A stretch of DNA of 13,913 bases from an uncultured Candidatus Saccharibacteria bacterium (GTDB lineage: Bacteria; Patescibacteriota; Saccharimonadia; Saccharimonadales; Saccharimonadaceae), in the NCBI GenBank assembly GCA_947253995.1, contig CAMYBM010000012.1, forward strand, positions 1 through 13,913, in the 5' to 3' direction. Shown piece after piece: positions 13,305-13,913 of this stretch (the first letter of the stretch is position 1; every line of letters starts with the position of its first letter). The position numbers and the translations under genes were made by a program. The notes beneath the pieces were generated by a model. It ran no database searches. It worked only from the letters and a program-made list of their open reading frames with translations, and was not told the origin of the DNA.

Positions 13305-13913
13305 ATGACTCAAAATATTGTTGAAGTCAAGCACTTCCAAATGAAGTTTGGCGAAAAGACAGTCGTGAAGGATTTGTCTTTTGACGTACACAGAGGCGAA
13401 GTGTTCGGCTTGCTTGGCAGTAACGGTAGCGGTAAAACGACTACGATTCGTTCGCTGTTGGGAATTTATAAGCCTACTGCCGGCAAACTATTAGTTGATG
13501 GCGCTAAGTTCGATGTTAGTCGAAATATTAAGTTAGGTTATTTGCCGGAAGAACGAGGCTTGTATCGTAAAGAGCGTGTGATTGATGTGATGCGCTATAT
13601 TGGCCAGCTTAAGGGCATGTCAAAAGCTGAGTCTGATCGATTTATTGATCAATATCTTGCTCGGGTAGGTCTGACTAAATACATGAAAACGCGATTGGAC
13701 AAGCTGAGTGGCGGGCAGCAGCAGAAGATTCAGCTGGGCGTAACCTTAATGAATGATCCCGAGCTATTAATTCTTGATGAGCCGACCAAAGGATTTGACC
13801 CAGTAAACTGCGATTTGATGGTAGATTTAATTATGGAGCGCAAAAGAGCTGGCGCAACCGTAATTATGATTAGTCACCAAATGGAAGAGGTCGAGCAGCT
13901 ATGCGATCGCGTA
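13305..13913 (+). CDS. ABC transporter ATP-binding protein (NatA/ABC-2 export type), 3' end cut by window edge
   Basis: The first 203 residues of an ABC ATPase are present and the frame is open to the window end. Walker A is GSNGSGKTT (39-46 region, K44), the signature LSGGQ is at 134-138, Walker B LLILDEP at 154-160 and the switch histidine is H191 (MISHQMEEVEQLCDRV). The Q-loop region reads LGYLPEERGLY, as in the NatA/YhaQ group of ABC-2 exporters, where E replaces the usual Q. The D-loop region has GFDPVN instead of the usual GLDPVN. The ATG at 13305 is preferred because AAGGA ends five bases before it; an in-frame ATG at 13299 overlaps that SD. It would pair with a membrane permease expected just beyond the window. 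Substrate is unknown; Na+, drug or polymer export are family options. Confidence 0.92.
   Translation, partial: MTQNIVEVKHFQMKFGEKTVVKDLSFDVHRGEVFGLLGSNGSGKTTTIRSLLGIYKPTAGKLLVDGAKFDVSRNIKLGYLPEERGLYRKERVIDVMRYIGQLKGMSKAESDRFIDQYLARVGLTKYMKTRLDKLSGGQQQKIQLGVTLMNDPELLILDEPTKGFDPVNCDLMVDLIMERKRAGATVIMISHQMEEVEQLCDRV

Noticed and set aside
1..13913. tRNA or rRNA genes, CRISPR arrays, insertion sequences, long direct repeats
   Set aside because: All gaps are 112 bases or shorter, none shows a cloverleaf or spaced repeats, and no transposase is encoded.

Overview
The window reads as a compact, core-gene stretch of a small bacterial genome. Fourteen protein genes are packed on both strands with gaps of at most about 110 bases. 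There are no tRNA or rRNA genes, no mobile elements and no CRISPR array. The gene set, the moderate GC content, the simplified single-copy machinery and the absence of lipoprotein signals suggest a Patescibacteria/CPR lineage, most likely Saccharibacteria (TM7). This placement is inferred by recognition and not proven. UGA is used as a normal stop (the PF04020 gene ends in TGA), which argues against the UGA-recoding CPR groups.

Layout from left to right: (1) a DedA-family membrane protein, cut at the left edge, converges on an L-lactate dehydrogenase, with a bidirectional U-tract terminator between them. (2) ldh and enolase diverge from a 93-base region with overlapping promoters. (3) Enolase converges on, and overlaps by 11 bases, a membrane-anchored family 5 peptide-binding protein. 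That gene is the last of a minus-strand run uvrC > PF04020 membrane protein > secG > binding protein. (4) uvrC and the GTPase gene obg diverge. obg leads a plus-strand operon with phosphoglycerate mutase (gpmA) and a TylF-type methyltransferase. (5) That operon converges on aspS at a perfect hairpin; aspS lies behind a DUF21/CBS membrane protein. (6) The CBS gene diverges from a membrane-anchored DsbA-like thioredoxin-fold protein, which is followed by an ABC-2-type exporter ATPase running off the right edge.

Functionally the window covers lower glycolysis and fermentation (GpmA, Eno, Ldh), DNA repair (UvrC), ribosome assembly control (Obg), aspartyl-tRNA synthesis, Sec secretion (SecG), envelope disulfide chemistry and peptide capture.

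The most interesting signal is in the promoters. Eight visible transcription-unit starts carry an extended -10 of the form TGnTAnAAT. They fall into two classes. In four (uvrC, PF04020, obg, CBS) the -10 ends only 6-9 bases before the start codon and there is no usable Shine-Dalgarno (SD) sequence, which predicts leaderless mRNAs. In the other four (ldh, eno, aspS, dsbA-like) the gap is 26-32 bases and contains a clear SD. Other points worth a second look are a UvrC that lacks the usual cysteine motif, an AspRS with non-discriminating signature residues, and perfect 11-bp hairpins without U tracts at two convergent gene ends. I did not find a clearly new multi-gene system.
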